A stretch of DNA of 64,000 nucleotides. It comes from Sinorhizobium sojae CCBAU 05684. GTDB taxonomy: Bacteria; Pseudomonadota; Alphaproteobacteria; Rhizobiales; Rhizobiaceae. The stretch covers positions 2,232,001 through 2,296,000 of the forward strand of contig NZ_CP023067.1 in assembly GCF_002288525.1 (NCBI RefSeq), given 5' to 3'. Positions 27,107 through 36,621 of the stretch are shown here, in pieces. The notes below the pieces were generated by a model. It saw only the letters and a program-made list of their open reading frames with translations, was not told the origin of the DNA and searched no databases. Every line of letters begins with the position of its first letter. Positions within the stretch are counted from its first letter, which is position 1. Made by a program: the position numbers and the translations under genes.

Positions 27107-29554
27107 TTACGCCCGCACCCGCTCCGCCCGTGGGTCGTAGATCGGCTTCAGCGACGCCTCGGCTTTGATCCGCGTTCCGGCAATCTCGATTTCGTAGCCC
27201 GATGCCAGCATCTCCGCCTCGCTCTCGCCCCTGCAGGGCACGTAACCGAGCCCGATCGCACCGCCGAGGTGGTGGCCGTAATTGCCGGACGTGATGGTGC
27301 CGACGATCTCGCCGTCGCGGATAATCGCCTCATTGTGGAAGAGCAGCGGCTCTGGATCGGCAAGCCGGAACTGCACGAGCCGGCGCGACAGGCCTTCCGC
27401 TCGCCTGGCAAGCACCGCATCGCGGCCGATGAAGTCGCCCTTGTCCGGCCTCACGGCGAAACCGAGCCCGGCCTCGAGCACGTGGTCCTCATCGGTGATG
27501 TCATGGCCAAAATGGCGGAACGCCTTCTCGATGCGGCAACTGTCGAGCGTATGAAGGCCGCAGAGTTTCAGACCGACATCCCGCCCGGCCTCCTCCAGCG
27601 TCTCGAAGACATGCGCCGCCTGGTCGGTCGAGACATAGAGCTCCCAGCCGAGCTCGCCGACATAGGTGACGCGGTGGGCGCGGGCGAGCCCCATTCCGAT
27701 CTCGACCTCGCGCGCCGTGCCGAAGGGATGGGCGTCATTGGAGAAATCGTTGGGGCTGACCTTCCGCATCAGTTCGCGCGATCTCGGCCCCATGACGCAG
27801 AGCACGCTTTCGGCGGCCGTCACATCCGTGATCACCACGAACGCGTCGCCGAGATGCTTGCGCAGCCAGGCGAGGTCACGTTGCAGCGTGGCACCCGGAA
27901 CGACGAGCAGGAAAGCGGTTTCCGCAAGCCGCGTGACCGTCAGGTCGCTCTCGATTCCGCCGCGGGCGTTCAGCATCTGGGTGTAGACGATACGGCCCGG
28001 CTCGACGTCGATCCGATTGGCGCAAACACGCTCGAGGAGGGAGAGCGCATCACGACCTTCGACGCGGATCTTGCCGAAAGAGGTCATGTCGAAAAGGCCG
28101 ACGCCGTTTCGCACGGCCAGATGCTCCTCCCGCTGGTTCTCGAACCAGTTCTGCCGCCTCCAGGAATAGCGGTAGGCGCGCTCCTGCCCGTCTTTCGCAA
28201 ACCAGTTGGCGCGCTCCCATCCGGCCACCTCGCCGAAAACGGCGCCGCGCGCCTTCAGATGCTCGTGCAGTGGCGAGCGGCGGACGCCCCGGGCCGTCGC
28301 CATCTGGCGATAGGGAAAATGATCGGCATAGAGCAGGCCGAGGGTCTCGGAGACGCGCTCCCTGAGATAGGCGCGGTTCTTCTGGAACGGCTGCGCGCGG
28401 CGGATATCGACCTCCCACAGATCGAAGGGCGGCTCGCCGTCGTTCATCCATTGCGCCAGCGCCATGCCGGCGCCGCCGGACGAAACGATGCCGATGGAAT
28501 TATAGCCGGCGGCAATCCAGTAGCCCTTAAGTTCGGGTGCCTCGCCAAGATAGTATCGATCGTCCGGCGTGAAGCTTTCCGGCCCGTTGAAGAAAGTATG
28601 GATGCCGGCCGTTTCCAGCATCGGCATGCGGTTCACCGCCATTTCGAGGATGGGAGCGAAATGATCGAAGTCCTCCGGCAGCTGATCGAAGCAGAAGTCC
28701 TCGCGGATGCCTTCCATGCCCCAGGGCTTCGCCTTCAGCTCGAAGGCGCCGACGAGCATCTTGCCGGCGTCTTCCTTGTAATAAGTGCACTCGTCCGGCA
28801 CGCGCAGCACCGGCAGCCGGCCCAAGCCCGGGATCGCCTCGGTGACGATATAGAAGTGCTCGCAGGCATGCAGCGGCAGCGTGACGCCGGACTGGCGGGC
28901 AAGTTCGCTCCCCCACATGCCGGCGCAATTGACGACGTCTTCCGTCTCGATCGTGATGCGCTCGCCGTTCTGCTCGCAGGTGACGCCGGTGACCCGGCCG
29001 TCCCTCTTCAGGACCGACGTGACCTTGACCCCCTCGATGATCGTGGCTCCGTTCTGCCGCGCGCCCCTGGCGAGTGCCATGGCGATATTGGCGGGGTCGC
29101 ACTGGCCGTCGAGCGGCAGATGCACCGCCGCCTTCACGTCGGCGACATTGAGATGCGGATAGAGTTCCTTCACCTCGCCCTGGCTGATCTCGCGCACATC
29201 CACGTCGAAGGCGCGGGCGAGCGAAGCCTGCCGGTAGATCTCCTCCTTGCGCTCCTCCGTCAGCGCCACGGTGATCGAGCCGTTCTGGCGCATGCCCGTG
29301 GCAATACCGGCTTCCGCCTCGAGCTTCACATAGAGGTCGGCCGAATATTTCGCGAGCCGCGTCATGTTCTGCGAGGCGCGCAGCTGCCCGATCAGTCCGG
29401 CCGCGTGCCAGGTGGTGCCTGAGGTCAAGTGCTTGCGTTCGAGCAGCACGACGTCGCTCCAGCCGAGCTTCGCCAGATGATAGGCGACCGAGCAGCCGGA
29501 AACGCCGCCGCCGATGATCACCACGCGTGCCTTCGTCGGGATCGCCTTCGTCAT
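27107..29554 (-). CDS. GcvT-type FAD-dependent oxidoreductase (dimethylglycine/sarcosine dehydrogenase family), paralogue 2
   Basis: An 815-residue protein. Residues about 10-370 form the FAD-binding amine oxidase domain, with VVIIGGGVSGCSVAYHLAKL near the start. The segment TSGTTWHAAG contains the His used for covalent FAD attachment in known dimethylglycine and sarcosine dehydrogenases. Residues about 430-800 form the folate-binding aminomethyltransferase-like domain (GcvT and its C-terminal barrel). The family oxidises N-methyl groups and passes the carbon to tetrahydrofolate. The ATG at 29554 overlaps the stop of the upstream paralogue, so both are co-translated. Confidence 0.9.
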   Translation of the reverse strand: MTKAIPTKARVVIIGGGVSGCSVAYHLAKLGWSDVVLLERKHLTSGTTWHAAGLIGQLRASQNMTRLAKYSADLYVKLEAEAGIATGMRQNGSITVALTEERKEEIYRQASLARAFDVDVREISQGEVKELYPHLNVADVKAAVHLPLDGQCDPANIAMALARGARQNGATIIEGVKVTSVLKRDGRVTGVTCEQNGERITIETEDVVNCAGMWGSELARQSGVTLPLHACEHFYIVTEAIPGLGRLPVLRVPDECTYYKEDAGKMLVGAFELKAKPWGMEGIREDFCFDQLPEDFDHFAPILEMAVNRMPMLETAGIHTFFNGPESFTPDDRYYLGEAPELKGYWIAAGYNSIGIVSSGGAGMALAQWMNDGEPPFDLWEVDIRRAQPFQKNRAYLRERVSETLGLLYADHFPYRQMATARGVRRSPLHEHLKARGAVFGEVAGWERANWFAKDGQERAYRYSWRRQNWFENQREEHLAVRNGVGLFDMTSFGKIRVEGRDALSLLERVCANRIDVEPGRIVYTQMLNARGGIESDLTVTRLAETAFLLVVPGATLQRDLAWLRKHLGDAFVVITDVTAAESVLCVMGPRSRELMRKVSPNDFSNDAHPFGTAREVEIGMGLARAHRVTYVGELGWELYVSTDQAAHVFETLEEAGRDVGLKLCGLHTLDSCRIEKAFRHFGHDITDEDHVLEAGLGFAVRPDKGDFIGRDAVLARRAEGLSRRLVQFRLADPEPLLFHNEAIIRDGEIVGTITSGNYGHHLGGAIGLGYVPCRGESEAEMLASGYEIEIAGTRIKAEASLKPIYDPRAERVRA

Positions 29555-31998
29555 GCCTTCAGTCTTTCGTTCGAGGGATCCCAGAGCGGCTGGTCCGGCT
29601 GGACGGTGGCCTTGCAGCGGTCGCCGAAAATCTCGACCTCGACCTCCTGTCCAGGAACGGCGAGATCGGCGCGCAGCATGCCAAGCGCGATCGACTTGCC
29701 GACGCGGTAGCCCCAGTTTCCGGAGGTCGTCTCGCCGACGACCTCGCCGCCGGACCAGATCGTCGACATGTAGGGCGCGTCGCACTTGCCGACCTCGACC
29801 GTCAGCGTCACGAAGCGTTTCGCGGCGCCCTGCTGCTTTTCCCGCTCCAGCGCCGCCCTGCCCTTGAAGTCCGGCTTCGACCAGTCGACGAAGCGCTCGA
29901 GCCCACCCTGAAGGATCGTGTAATCGGTCGAGAGATCGCCCTTCCAGGCGCGATAGCCCTTCTCGATGCGAAGGCTGTCGAGCGCCTCCATGCCGAAGGG
30001 CTTGAGCCCGTGCTTCTGCCCGGCCTCCCAGACCGTGTCGAAAATTGCCGCGGTGTCTTCCACCTTGGTGTGGATTTCCCAGCCGAGTTCACCGGCAAAG
30101 GAGACCCGCACGAGCTGGCAATAGCGCCCGGCGATCTGCGTGGTCTGATGCGTCAGCCACGGCATCGAGAGATCAGCGCCGGAGACCGCCGCAAGGATTG
30201 CGCGAGACTTCGGCCCGGTCAGGATCTGGCAGGCGAATTTCGCCGTCACGTCCTCGATCGTGAAGGCGGCATCGGCGGGGCGGTGCTTCTGCAGCCATTC
30301 GAGGTCGTGCCACTCTGCCGTCGCCGCGGTGATCAGGAAGAAAAACTCCTCCTCAATCGCCATCACAGACATTTCCGTGACGATGCGGCCCTTGTCGTCG
30401 GCGAAATAGGCAAGACCGATACGTCCCGGTTTCGGAACACGCCCGGTAACGAGGCCGGAGAGCCATTCGCGCGCGCCCTCGCCCTTCAGCCGAAAGCGCG
30501 AAAACCCCGGCAGGTCGAGAATGCCGGCCGCATCGCGCACGGCCAGGCACTCCTTCTCGATCCGCTTCGCCCAGGGTCCTTCACGCCCCCAGGTCTGCGT
30601 GGCCGCCTCGGACGTGTCGTCGCCGGGCTTCGCATACCACATGGCGCGTTCCCAGCCATTATAGGGCTTGAACTGCGCTCCGAGCGCGGCGATGCGCTGG
30701 TGGATCGGCGAGAGCTTCTTGTCGCGCCCGGCCGGCCAGTAATGTTTCGGAAAGTGCATCGCATATTCATGGCCGTAGATTTCCATGCCCTTGGCGATGC
30801 AATAGTCCTGGTCCGCATAGTCGGTGTAGCGGCGCGGATCGCAGGACCACATGTCCCATTCCGTCTGGCCTTCCGTCACCCATTCGGCAAGCACCTTGCC
30901 GGCCCCGCCCGCCTGGCAGATGCCGAAGGTGAAGACGCAGGCCTCGAAGGCATTCGGAACGCCCGGCATCGGCCCGATCAGCGGATTGCCGTCCGGCGCA
31001 TAGGGGATCGGTCCGTTGATGATGCGCGAAAGGCCGGCCGTGCCGAGGATCGGCACCCGCTCGACAGCGTCGTTCAGGTACCATTCCAGCCTGTCGAGAT
31101 CGTCCGGGAAAAGTTGGAAGGAGAAATCCTCCGGCATCGGATCGTCCGGCGTCGTCCAGTGCGCCCGGCAATTCCGCTCGTAGGGGCCGAGATTCATGCC
31201 GTACTTCTCCTGCCGGAGATAATAGGAGGAGTCGACGTCCCTGAGCAGCGGCAGCTTGTGACCGGCTTCCTTCGACCAGGCGGCGAGCTCGGGGATCTCG
31301 TCGAAGAGAATATATTGATGGCTCATCACCATCATCGGCACGTCGCGGCCGAACATCTTTCCGACCTCGCGGGCATAATAGCCCGCGGCATTGACGACAT
31401 ATTCGCACCGGATTTCGCCTTGAGGCGTCGTCAGTACCCATTCGTCCTTTTCGCGCCGCGCAGCCGTCACGGGGCAGAAGCGGACGACCTTCGCTCCGAG
31501 ATCGCGCGCGCCCTTGGCAAGCGCCTGGGTCAGTTGCGCCGGATCGATATCGCCGTCATAGGGGTCGTAGAGCGCGCCGGTCAGATCATGCGTTTCGAGG
31601 AAGGGGTAGCGACTGCGCATCTCATCCGGAGCCAGGATATCGAGATCCATTCCCTGGTAGCGCCCCATGCCGACGACGCGCTTGAACTCCTGCAGCCGCT
31701 CCGTCGAATGGCCGAGGCGGATCGACCCCGTGACGTGGTAGTTCATCGGGTAGTCGACGCGTGCCCCGAGCTCGCGATAAAGCGAAGCGGAATAGCGCTG
31801 CATATTCATGATCGACCAGGAGGAGGAGAAGGTCGGTACATTGCCGGCCGCATGCCAGGTCGAGCCGGCGGTGAGCTCGTTCTTCTCCAGGAGAACGCAA
31901 TCGGTCCAGCCGGCCCTGGCGAGGTGGTAGAGCGAGGAGGCCCCGACGGCTCCCCCACCAATTATCACGACGCGTGCGTGAGACGGCAAATTCGACAT
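29551..31998 (-). CDS. GcvT-type FAD-dependent oxidoreductase (dimethylglycine/sarcosine dehydrogenase family), paralogue 1
   Basis: The first of two tandem genes of identical length (815 residues). It has the same domain order: FAD domain with VVIIGGGAVGASSLYHLARA near the N-terminus and the TAGSTWHAAG segment with the FAD-linking His, then a GcvT-like domain. The two proteins differ clearly in sequence, so the duplication is old and the substrates probably differ. Likely substrates are dimethylglycine, sarcosine or related N-methyl amines. The gene is divergent from a LysR regulator with a symmetric site between them. Confidence 0.9.
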   Translation of the reverse strand: MSNLPSHARVVIIGGGAVGASSLYHLARAGWTDCVLLEKNELTAGSTWHAAGNVPTFSSSWSIMNMQRYSASLYRELGARVDYPMNYHVTGSIRLGHSTERLQEFKRVVGMGRYQGMDLDILAPDEMRSRYPFLETHDLTGALYDPYDGDIDPAQLTQALAKGARDLGAKVVRFCPVTAARREKDEWVLTTPQGEIRCEYVVNAAGYYAREVGKMFGRDVPMMVMSHQYILFDEIPELAAWSKEAGHKLPLLRDVDSSYYLRQEKYGMNLGPYERNCRAHWTTPDDPMPEDFSFQLFPDDLDRLEWYLNDAVERVPILGTAGLSRIINGPIPYAPDGNPLIGPMPGVPNAFEACVFTFGICQAGGAGKVLAEWVTEGQTEWDMWSCDPRRYTDYADQDYCIAKGMEIYGHEYAMHFPKHYWPAGRDKKLSPIHQRIAALGAQFKPYNGWERAMWYAKPGDDTSEAATQTWGREGPWAKRIEKECLAVRDAAGILDLPGFSRFRLKGEGAREWLSGLVTGRVPKPGRIGLAYFADDKGRIVTEMSVMAIEEEFFFLITAATAEWHDLEWLQKHRPADAAFTIEDVTAKFACQILTGPKSRAILAAVSGADLSMPWLTHQTTQIAGRYCQLVRVSFAGELGWEIHTKVEDTAAIFDTVWEAGQKHGLKPFGMEALDSLRIEKGYRAWKGDLSTDYTILQGGLERFVDWSKPDFKGRAALEREKQQGAAKRFVTLTVEVGKCDAPYMSTIWSGGEVVGETTSGNWGYRVGKSIALGMLRADLAVPGQEVEVEIFGDRCKATVQPDQPLWDPSNERLKA

Positions 31999-32072
31999 GC
32001 ACTGCTCCCTCTTTTGCCGCGATATTTGACGAGGAGCGACGCGCCATCAAGCGAATGATCGAGGCTTTATTG

Positions 32073-32087
32073 ATCGACAATTTCGAT
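32073..32087. promoter_or_regulatory. Candidate LysR-type operator
   Basis: ATCGACAATTTCGAT is an inverted repeat (ATCGA-N5-TCGAT) with the T-N11-A layout of LysR binding sites. It lies in the 126-base gap between the divergent oxidoreductase operon and the LysR gene. Confidence 0.5.
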
Positions 32088-32124
32088 TAGATTGCATCGT
32101 GGTGATCGAGAGAGCGTCGCAAAA

Positions 32125-32979
32125 ATGCAAGTTGATCTAATTGAGACATTTCTGGACCTGATGGAAACGCGCAGCTTCAACCGCACGGCCGAACGGTTGA
32201 ATGTGACGCAGTCCACCGTTTCCCATCGGGTGAAGGCGCTCGAGGCCCAGCTCAGCCGCAAGCTCTTCACCCGCAATAGGGGCGGAACCGTTCCGACGGC
32301 CGCGGGCTTGCGCTTTATCGACTATGCGAAAGCACTGCAGAATCAGTGGCATGAGGCAACACGATCTGTGGCGGGCGCGGGCGCCCTGGAACGTTCGATG
32401 CGGCTCGCCATCCAGCATGATCTCGCCGAGAGCTTTGCCGGGCCCTGGTTGGCTGCAATCCGGCGCGAGTTCCCGGAGACCGAGATCTACATGGAGGCGG
32501 ACTATTCGAACCAGATGAACCGCGATCTCGCCGCCGGCGACCTCGATCTCTCGATCCTCTATACGCCGCATTACCTGCCCGACCTTCACTACGAACGGAT
32601 CGGAGAACTGCATTACAAGATGGTCAGCGCCGAGCGTCGCGACCTCGCCGGCATCCGGGCGGAGGCCTATATCCGGGCGAACTATTCCCCCGCCTTCGAG
32701 CGGGTCCATCGCCTGGCGCTGCCGCATCTCTCCGTCGCGCCGGTTGCGGCAGGCCAGGACATGGCAATCACCGCGCTCCTGAAGGCGCTCGGCGGTGCCG
32801 CCTATGTCACCGGCGACACGGCCGCACGCCTCGCCGCCGATGGCCTCGCATACATTGTCGCCGAGGCGCCGGCGATCCCGCAGGCCATCTATGCCGCAAC
32901 CAGCCTACGCACCCGCCACGCGCACCAGCACCGCAAGATCATCGGTGTGATGATGGAGCTTCTGTCGGGCAGGGTGTAA
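32125..32979 (+). CDS. LysR family transcriptional regulator
   Basis: A 284-residue regulator with an N-terminal winged helix (residues about 3-62: FLDLMETRSFNRTAERLNVT, then VSHRVKALE) and a ligand-binding domain from about 85. The ATG at 32125 is chosen; an upstream in-frame start at 32092 would overlap the likely operator. Its divergent placement makes it the probable regulator of the two oxidoreductases and perhaps the mttB-like gene. The inducer is unknown, but a methylated amine is plausible. Confidence 0.9.
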   Translation: MQVDLIETFLDLMETRSFNRTAERLNVTQSTVSHRVKALEAQLSRKLFTRNRGGTVPTAAGLRFIDYAKALQNQWHEATRSVAGAGALERSMRLAIQHDLAESFAGPWLAAIRREFPETEIYMEADYSNQMNRDLAAGDLDLSILYTPHYLPDLHYERIGELHYKMVSAERRDLAGIRAEAYIRANYSPAFERVHRLALPHLSVAPVAAGQDMAITALLKALGGAAYVTGDTAARLAADGLAYIVAEAPAIPQAIYAATSLRTRHAHQHRKIIGVMMELLSGRV

Positions 32980-33004
32980 ACGCAAGCAGCGACGCGCAAG
33001 CCGC

Positions 33005-33060
33005 GAGTCTCCTTCGCCCCTTTTCGCGGGGAAAAGGTGGCCGGCAGCCGGATGAGGAGC
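33005..33060. repeat. GC-rich CCTTTTCCCCGC-type intergenic repeat
   Basis: Reads CCCCTTTTCGCGGGGAAAAG followed by GTGGCCGGCAGCCGGATGAG. It lies between convergent genes and is one of the dispersed GC-rich stems of this window. Confidence 0.6.
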
Positions 33061-33071
33061 ACACCGCGTAC

Positions 33072-34748
33072 TCAGTGCGAACGGAATTGCGCCTTCAGCC
33101 GCGCCACATCCGCCGCGGTCACCCCTTGCGGATCGACCACCGCCAGCCACGCGTCGATATAATGCTCCGGCGCATAGACATGGCCGTAGCCGATCGGCGA
33201 TGTCGTCGCGAGCGCCATGTCGGCGAGAAGCTGCAGCCCGGTCACCACGGGAAACCAGCTCAGCGCCGGCGAGACGTCGGGTCCGCGCGGCGCTTTCATC
33301 CAGTCGGGCTCGCGGTAAAAGGCATGCGGATCGAAGAAGGTCACCGGATCGCTCGCATATTGCAGATACACGATCCGCATGGCGCCCCAATCGACCCCGG
33401 GAATGTCGAGGTCGCCCTGCTGATTGGTGAAGCGGATGATCGAACTGTCGCGATAGCGTGGCAGCCAGGCGGGCGAATCCGGGACCCGGTCCGCCGTGAC
33501 CGAGCGCCAGAGGTCGCTCTGGAATGGCGGCCCGCTCCAAAGCGCCCCCTGGAAGGGATCGCTGATGATGTCGAAGAGATCGAGCGAGCCCTGCGAATTC
33601 ATCGCGCCAAGGCTCAAGCCGTGCAGATAGAGCTTCGGCCGCCGATCCCGCGGCAATGTCGTCCAGTAGCGATAGACCTCCTCGAACAGCGCATTGGCGG
33701 TCTCGGCTCCATATCCCGGCTCGACCAAGAGCGACAACCAGCTTGTGAGATAGGAGTATTGCACCGCCACACTCGCGACATCGCCCTTCAGCAGATATTC
33801 GAGCGTGTCGAGCGCGGCGGGATCGATCCAGCCGGTGCCTGTCGGCACGACGATCACCAGCGCTCCACGCGTAAAACCACCGGCGCGCGTCAATTCCTCG
33901 AGTGCCAGCCGCGCCCTCGCGCGCGGCGTCTCGGCGGAATTCAGCCCGACATAGACCCGCACGGGATCAGGCGCATTCCCGCCGAAGAAGGCGCCGATCT
34001 CCGCGCCGGATGGCCCGGAAGCCAGGAACTCGCGTCCCTGTCGGCCGAGTTCCTCCCAACTCAAAAGAGAGGCATCGCTTCCGGTTTTCATCGGATCCGT
34101 CGGCGGCGCTACGTCCGGATCGACGAGCGCATCGAGCGTCTGGAAGGAACTGTCGGCGGCACGGAGCGCGAACTCGAAGATGACGCCATTGGCGACCGAC
34201 CAGAAGAGCGCGATCGCGGCCAAGCCGCCGATTGCCCTTGCGACGGGGCGCGTGAGGAAGCGCTCCAACCATCGCGACAGAACGCGGAATGTGAGCCGGA
34301 ACAAGCGGGCCGTGAAGACGAGCAGCACGAAGACGAGGGCTGCAATGAGGCCGAGCGTGACGGGTTCCGCGCTTTCGATGGGCTCGAGCCCCATGAGGGT
34401 GCGGACCATATTCTGCCATCCTGCCGTCTGCCACAGGAACACGACGGCCGCCGCGATGCAGACGATGGCGGCTGCGATCTTCAGCGTGCGCTCGCGCCGC
34501 GCTGAAGGCTCGCGCAGCTCGAAGAAGGACCAAAGCCAGCGCAGAAATGCACCGATCGCGTAGCCCGCCGCCAGCGAAACGCCGGAGATCACCCCCTGGA
34601 TCAGATAGGGCCGCGGAACGAGGCTCGGCGTCAGCGAAACCGCAAAGAACAGCACGCCAACGAGCAGGCCGGACGCGGAGAACGACCGCAACAGGCCACC
34701 CAGCGGCCGCGTCTCGCCCGATAGATGCGTCTGCCGAAGCTGTTCCAT
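33072..34748 (-). CDS. Membrane-anchored alpha/beta hydrolase (Abhydrolase_9 family)
   Basis: A 558-residue protein. The N-terminal half has about four membrane segments (SASGLLVGVLFFAVSLTPSL, LKIAAAIVCIAAAVVFLW, VTLGLIAALVFVLLVF). A C-terminal alpha/beta-hydrolase domain follows, with the nucleophile motif GLSLG in YLHGLSLGAMNS. This combination matches the paired families PF15420 and PF10081, whose substrates are unknown. I chose the ATG at 34748; the longer frame upstream runs into a mosaic repeat and lacks conservation. Confidence 0.85.
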   Translation of the reverse strand: MEQLRQTHLSGETRPLGGLLRSFSASGLLVGVLFFAVSLTPSLVPRPYLIQGVISGVSLAAGYAIGAFLRWLWSFFELREPSARRERTLKIAAAIVCIAAAVVFLWQTAGWQNMVRTLMGLEPIESAEPVTLGLIAALVFVLLVFTARLFRLTFRVLSRWLERFLTRPVARAIGGLAAIALFWSVANGVIFEFALRAADSSFQTLDALVDPDVAPPTDPMKTGSDASLLSWEELGRQGREFLASGPSGAEIGAFFGGNAPDPVRVYVGLNSAETPRARARLALEELTRAGGFTRGALVIVVPTGTGWIDPAALDTLEYLLKGDVASVAVQYSYLTSWLSLLVEPGYGAETANALFEEVYRYWTTLPRDRRPKLYLHGLSLGAMNSQGSLDLFDIISDPFQGALWSGPPFQSDLWRSVTADRVPDSPAWLPRYRDSSIIRFTNQQGDLDIPGVDWGAMRIVYLQYASDPVTFFDPHAFYREPDWMKAPRGPDVSPALSWFPVVTGLQLLADMALATTSPIGYGHVYAPEHYIDAWLAVVDPQGVTAADVARLKAQFRSH

Positions 34749-34827
34749 CGCGGGCCTCCACTCCACACATCGTCGCCGCAATATTCGCTTGTCGTCCGGG
34801 GGTGCTAACCTCCGTCCGCCTTGTGGA

Positions 34828-34910
34828 CGCACAGACGTCGCTGCAAGTACGCACTGCTTACCTAAAATCGGGTCCGATTTTCGGGCCGAAGCGGTAGAAG
34901 TGCTACAGGC
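34828..34910. repeat. Rhizobial intergenic mosaic element (RIME-like), copy C (partial)
   Basis: Contains the stem AAAATCGGGTCCGATTTTCG, flanked by CGTCGCTGCAAGTAC and TGCTACAG. The module matches the second stem of copies B, D and G, but the first stem is incomplete. Confidence 0.6.
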
Positions 34911-34969
34911 TCTCGCCGGCGGCAATGTCGCTCCATGCGCCGGCGCAGTCAATTACCGTAATCCGACAC

Positions 34970-36292
34970 CTACTCCGCAGCACCGGCCTTGTCGGCATAT
35001 TGCCGCCCGCGGGTCACCTCGACAGGCGTCTTCATGATGATCTCCCGATGCGGGAACGGGATCGAAATGCCGGCCGCCTTGAAAGCATCCCACAATGCAA
35101 GCAGCACCTGGCCGCGGACATTCGTCAAGCCGTTGCTCGGATCGGAAATCCAGAACCGCAGCTTGAAATCGAGCGACGATGCCCCGAAGCCGGTCATCCA
35201 GCAGACCGGCTGGGCATAGGTGCTGGCAACCCGCGGCGTGGCCTTTGCCGTTTCGATCGCAATGCGCACGACCTCGTGCGGGTCGCTGTCATAGGACGTC
35301 CCGAAGTCCACTTCGATGCGGACATACTCGCTGGAAAAGGACCAGTTCACCACCTGCTGCGAGATGAAGTCCTCATTGGGAATGAGGTATTCCTTGCCGT
35401 CCCTGGTGATGACGGAAACGAAGCGGGATCTTAGATCCCGGATCGAGCCGAACGTATCGCCGAGCGTGATCGTGTCGCCCGGCTTGATGGACTTGTCGAG
35501 GAGTATGATGATTCCGGAAATGAAGTTGGAGACGACCTTCTGCAGGCCGAAGCCGATGCCGACGCCGACCGCACCGGAAAAGATGGTGAGTGCCGTCAGG
35601 TCCACGCCCGTCGCCGACAGCGCCACTGTGCCGGCGAACACGATCAGCCCGATCTTGATCAATTTGCTGATGAGCACCTTGAAAGAGGGCGTCAGATCCC
35701 CGGACCGGTCGATCCAGTGCGCCGTCACATTGCCGATCAGGACGGCCGCCCAGATCAGCGCGGCGGAAAGGACGATCGCCTTCAACACGATCAGCATCGA
35801 AAGGCGAACGGCGCCGAGATTGACCGCAACGCGGTCGAGAGCCGCCAGCACGACCTCGTCCAGCCCGAGCACATAAAGCGCGAAATAGGACCAGCCGGCG
35901 ACGGCGACCACACGCGCCAGCATCAGGTTGCGGATGATCCGCGTCAGCACCGAAATGACGAACCACGCGGCCGCGAGCGTGAGCGCCGTGGAGACCAGCC
36001 AGCGATAGGACGGCCAGCCATACCGCAACAGAAGCACATCCGCGATCCACAGCCAGATGATCAGGAAGACCCATCTGAGCCGCCGCATGAAGGCGATGAT
36101 CACCCGAAGCAGGTCCGGATTTCCCTTGATCATGCGCGCGCGTGCTTCCACCGCCGGTTCTATGTGCTTCGCCAGAATGGTGGAAACCAGGTAACCGACT
36201 CCGATCAGTGCCAGCTGATAGAGCGTCCACTCATTGAGGACCACGGTCCGCAGCCAGGACTCTGCGGCCTCGATCGCGTCCAGGAAATCCAT
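34970..36292 (-). CDS. Mechanosensitive ion channel, MscS family
   Basis: A 440-residue membrane protein with about six membrane segments. The pore-lining helix reads VGVGIGFGLQKVVSNFISGI (about residues 255-275), followed by the beta domain motif IKPGDTITLGDTFGSI and the cytoplasmic vestibule. MscS channels open under membrane tension to release solutes during osmotic downshock. It is longer than E. coli MscS (286), with extra N-terminal helices. It appears monocistronic. Confidence 0.92.
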   Translation of the reverse strand: MDFLDAIEAAESWLRTVVLNEWTLYQLALIGVGYLVSTILAKHIEPAVEARARMIKGNPDLLRVIIAFMRRLRWVFLIIWLWIADVLLLRYGWPSYRWLVSTALTLAAAWFVISVLTRIIRNLMLARVVAVAGWSYFALYVLGLDEVVLAALDRVAVNLGAVRLSMLIVLKAIVLSAALIWAAVLIGNVTAHWIDRSGDLTPSFKVLISKLIKIGLIVFAGTVALSATGVDLTALTIFSGAVGVGIGFGLQKVVSNFISGIIILLDKSIKPGDTITLGDTFGSIRDLRSRFVSVITRDGKEYLIPNEDFISQQVVNWSFSSEYVRIEVDFGTSYDSDPHEVVRIAIETAKATPRVASTYAQPVCWMTGFGASSLDFKLRFWISDPSNGLTNVRGQVLLALWDAFKAAGISIPFPHREIIMKTPVEVTRGRQYADKAGAAE

Positions 36293-36621
36293 CGCCGTCC
36301 TCCCAGAGCGCCGGGCGTCCGGTTGAATACGCCGAGGACGCTCTAATTCTTTGAATCTAGGGCATCTTCTTCAGTTTCAATGTCAGAGTGTCAAAAGCGG
36401 TTTTGCGGCGCGCTCCGTTATACGCTTCCTCATCTCCGACTTGTCGCGCGAATGGGAGCGGGTGTCAGCGGCAGAAATTCGGTGACCGATCTCGCCGGCA
36501 ATTTTCTGCGCCTTATCTTCTCACTGCCGGCGGATATTTGCGCCGGCCATGATCAGACGGTCCAAGCGCTTGATATAATTCAAGAGAACAGTCTGGCCCG
36601 TTTCACGCGGAGGAGAAATCA
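36293..36621. other. Intergenic region with no recognisable gene
   Basis: A 329-base gap between divergent genes. It contains a phrase GACGCTCTAATTCTTTGAATCT, typical of short rhizobial repeats, and the promoter and ribosome site (GGAGG at about 36610) of the next gene. The 81-codon frame at 36380 has no support. Confidence 0.5.

Noticed and set aside
26711-29422. Open plus-strand frame of 903 codons opposite the oxidoreductase gene
   Set aside because: It is the antisense shadow of a strongly supported FAD/GcvT enzyme in GC-rich DNA; it shows no motif or ribosome site of its own.
29527-32058. Open plus-strand frame of 843 codons opposite the second oxidoreductase
   Set aside because: Antisense shadow of the paralogue; composition is typical of complement frames (rich in Arg, Asp, Gly, His).
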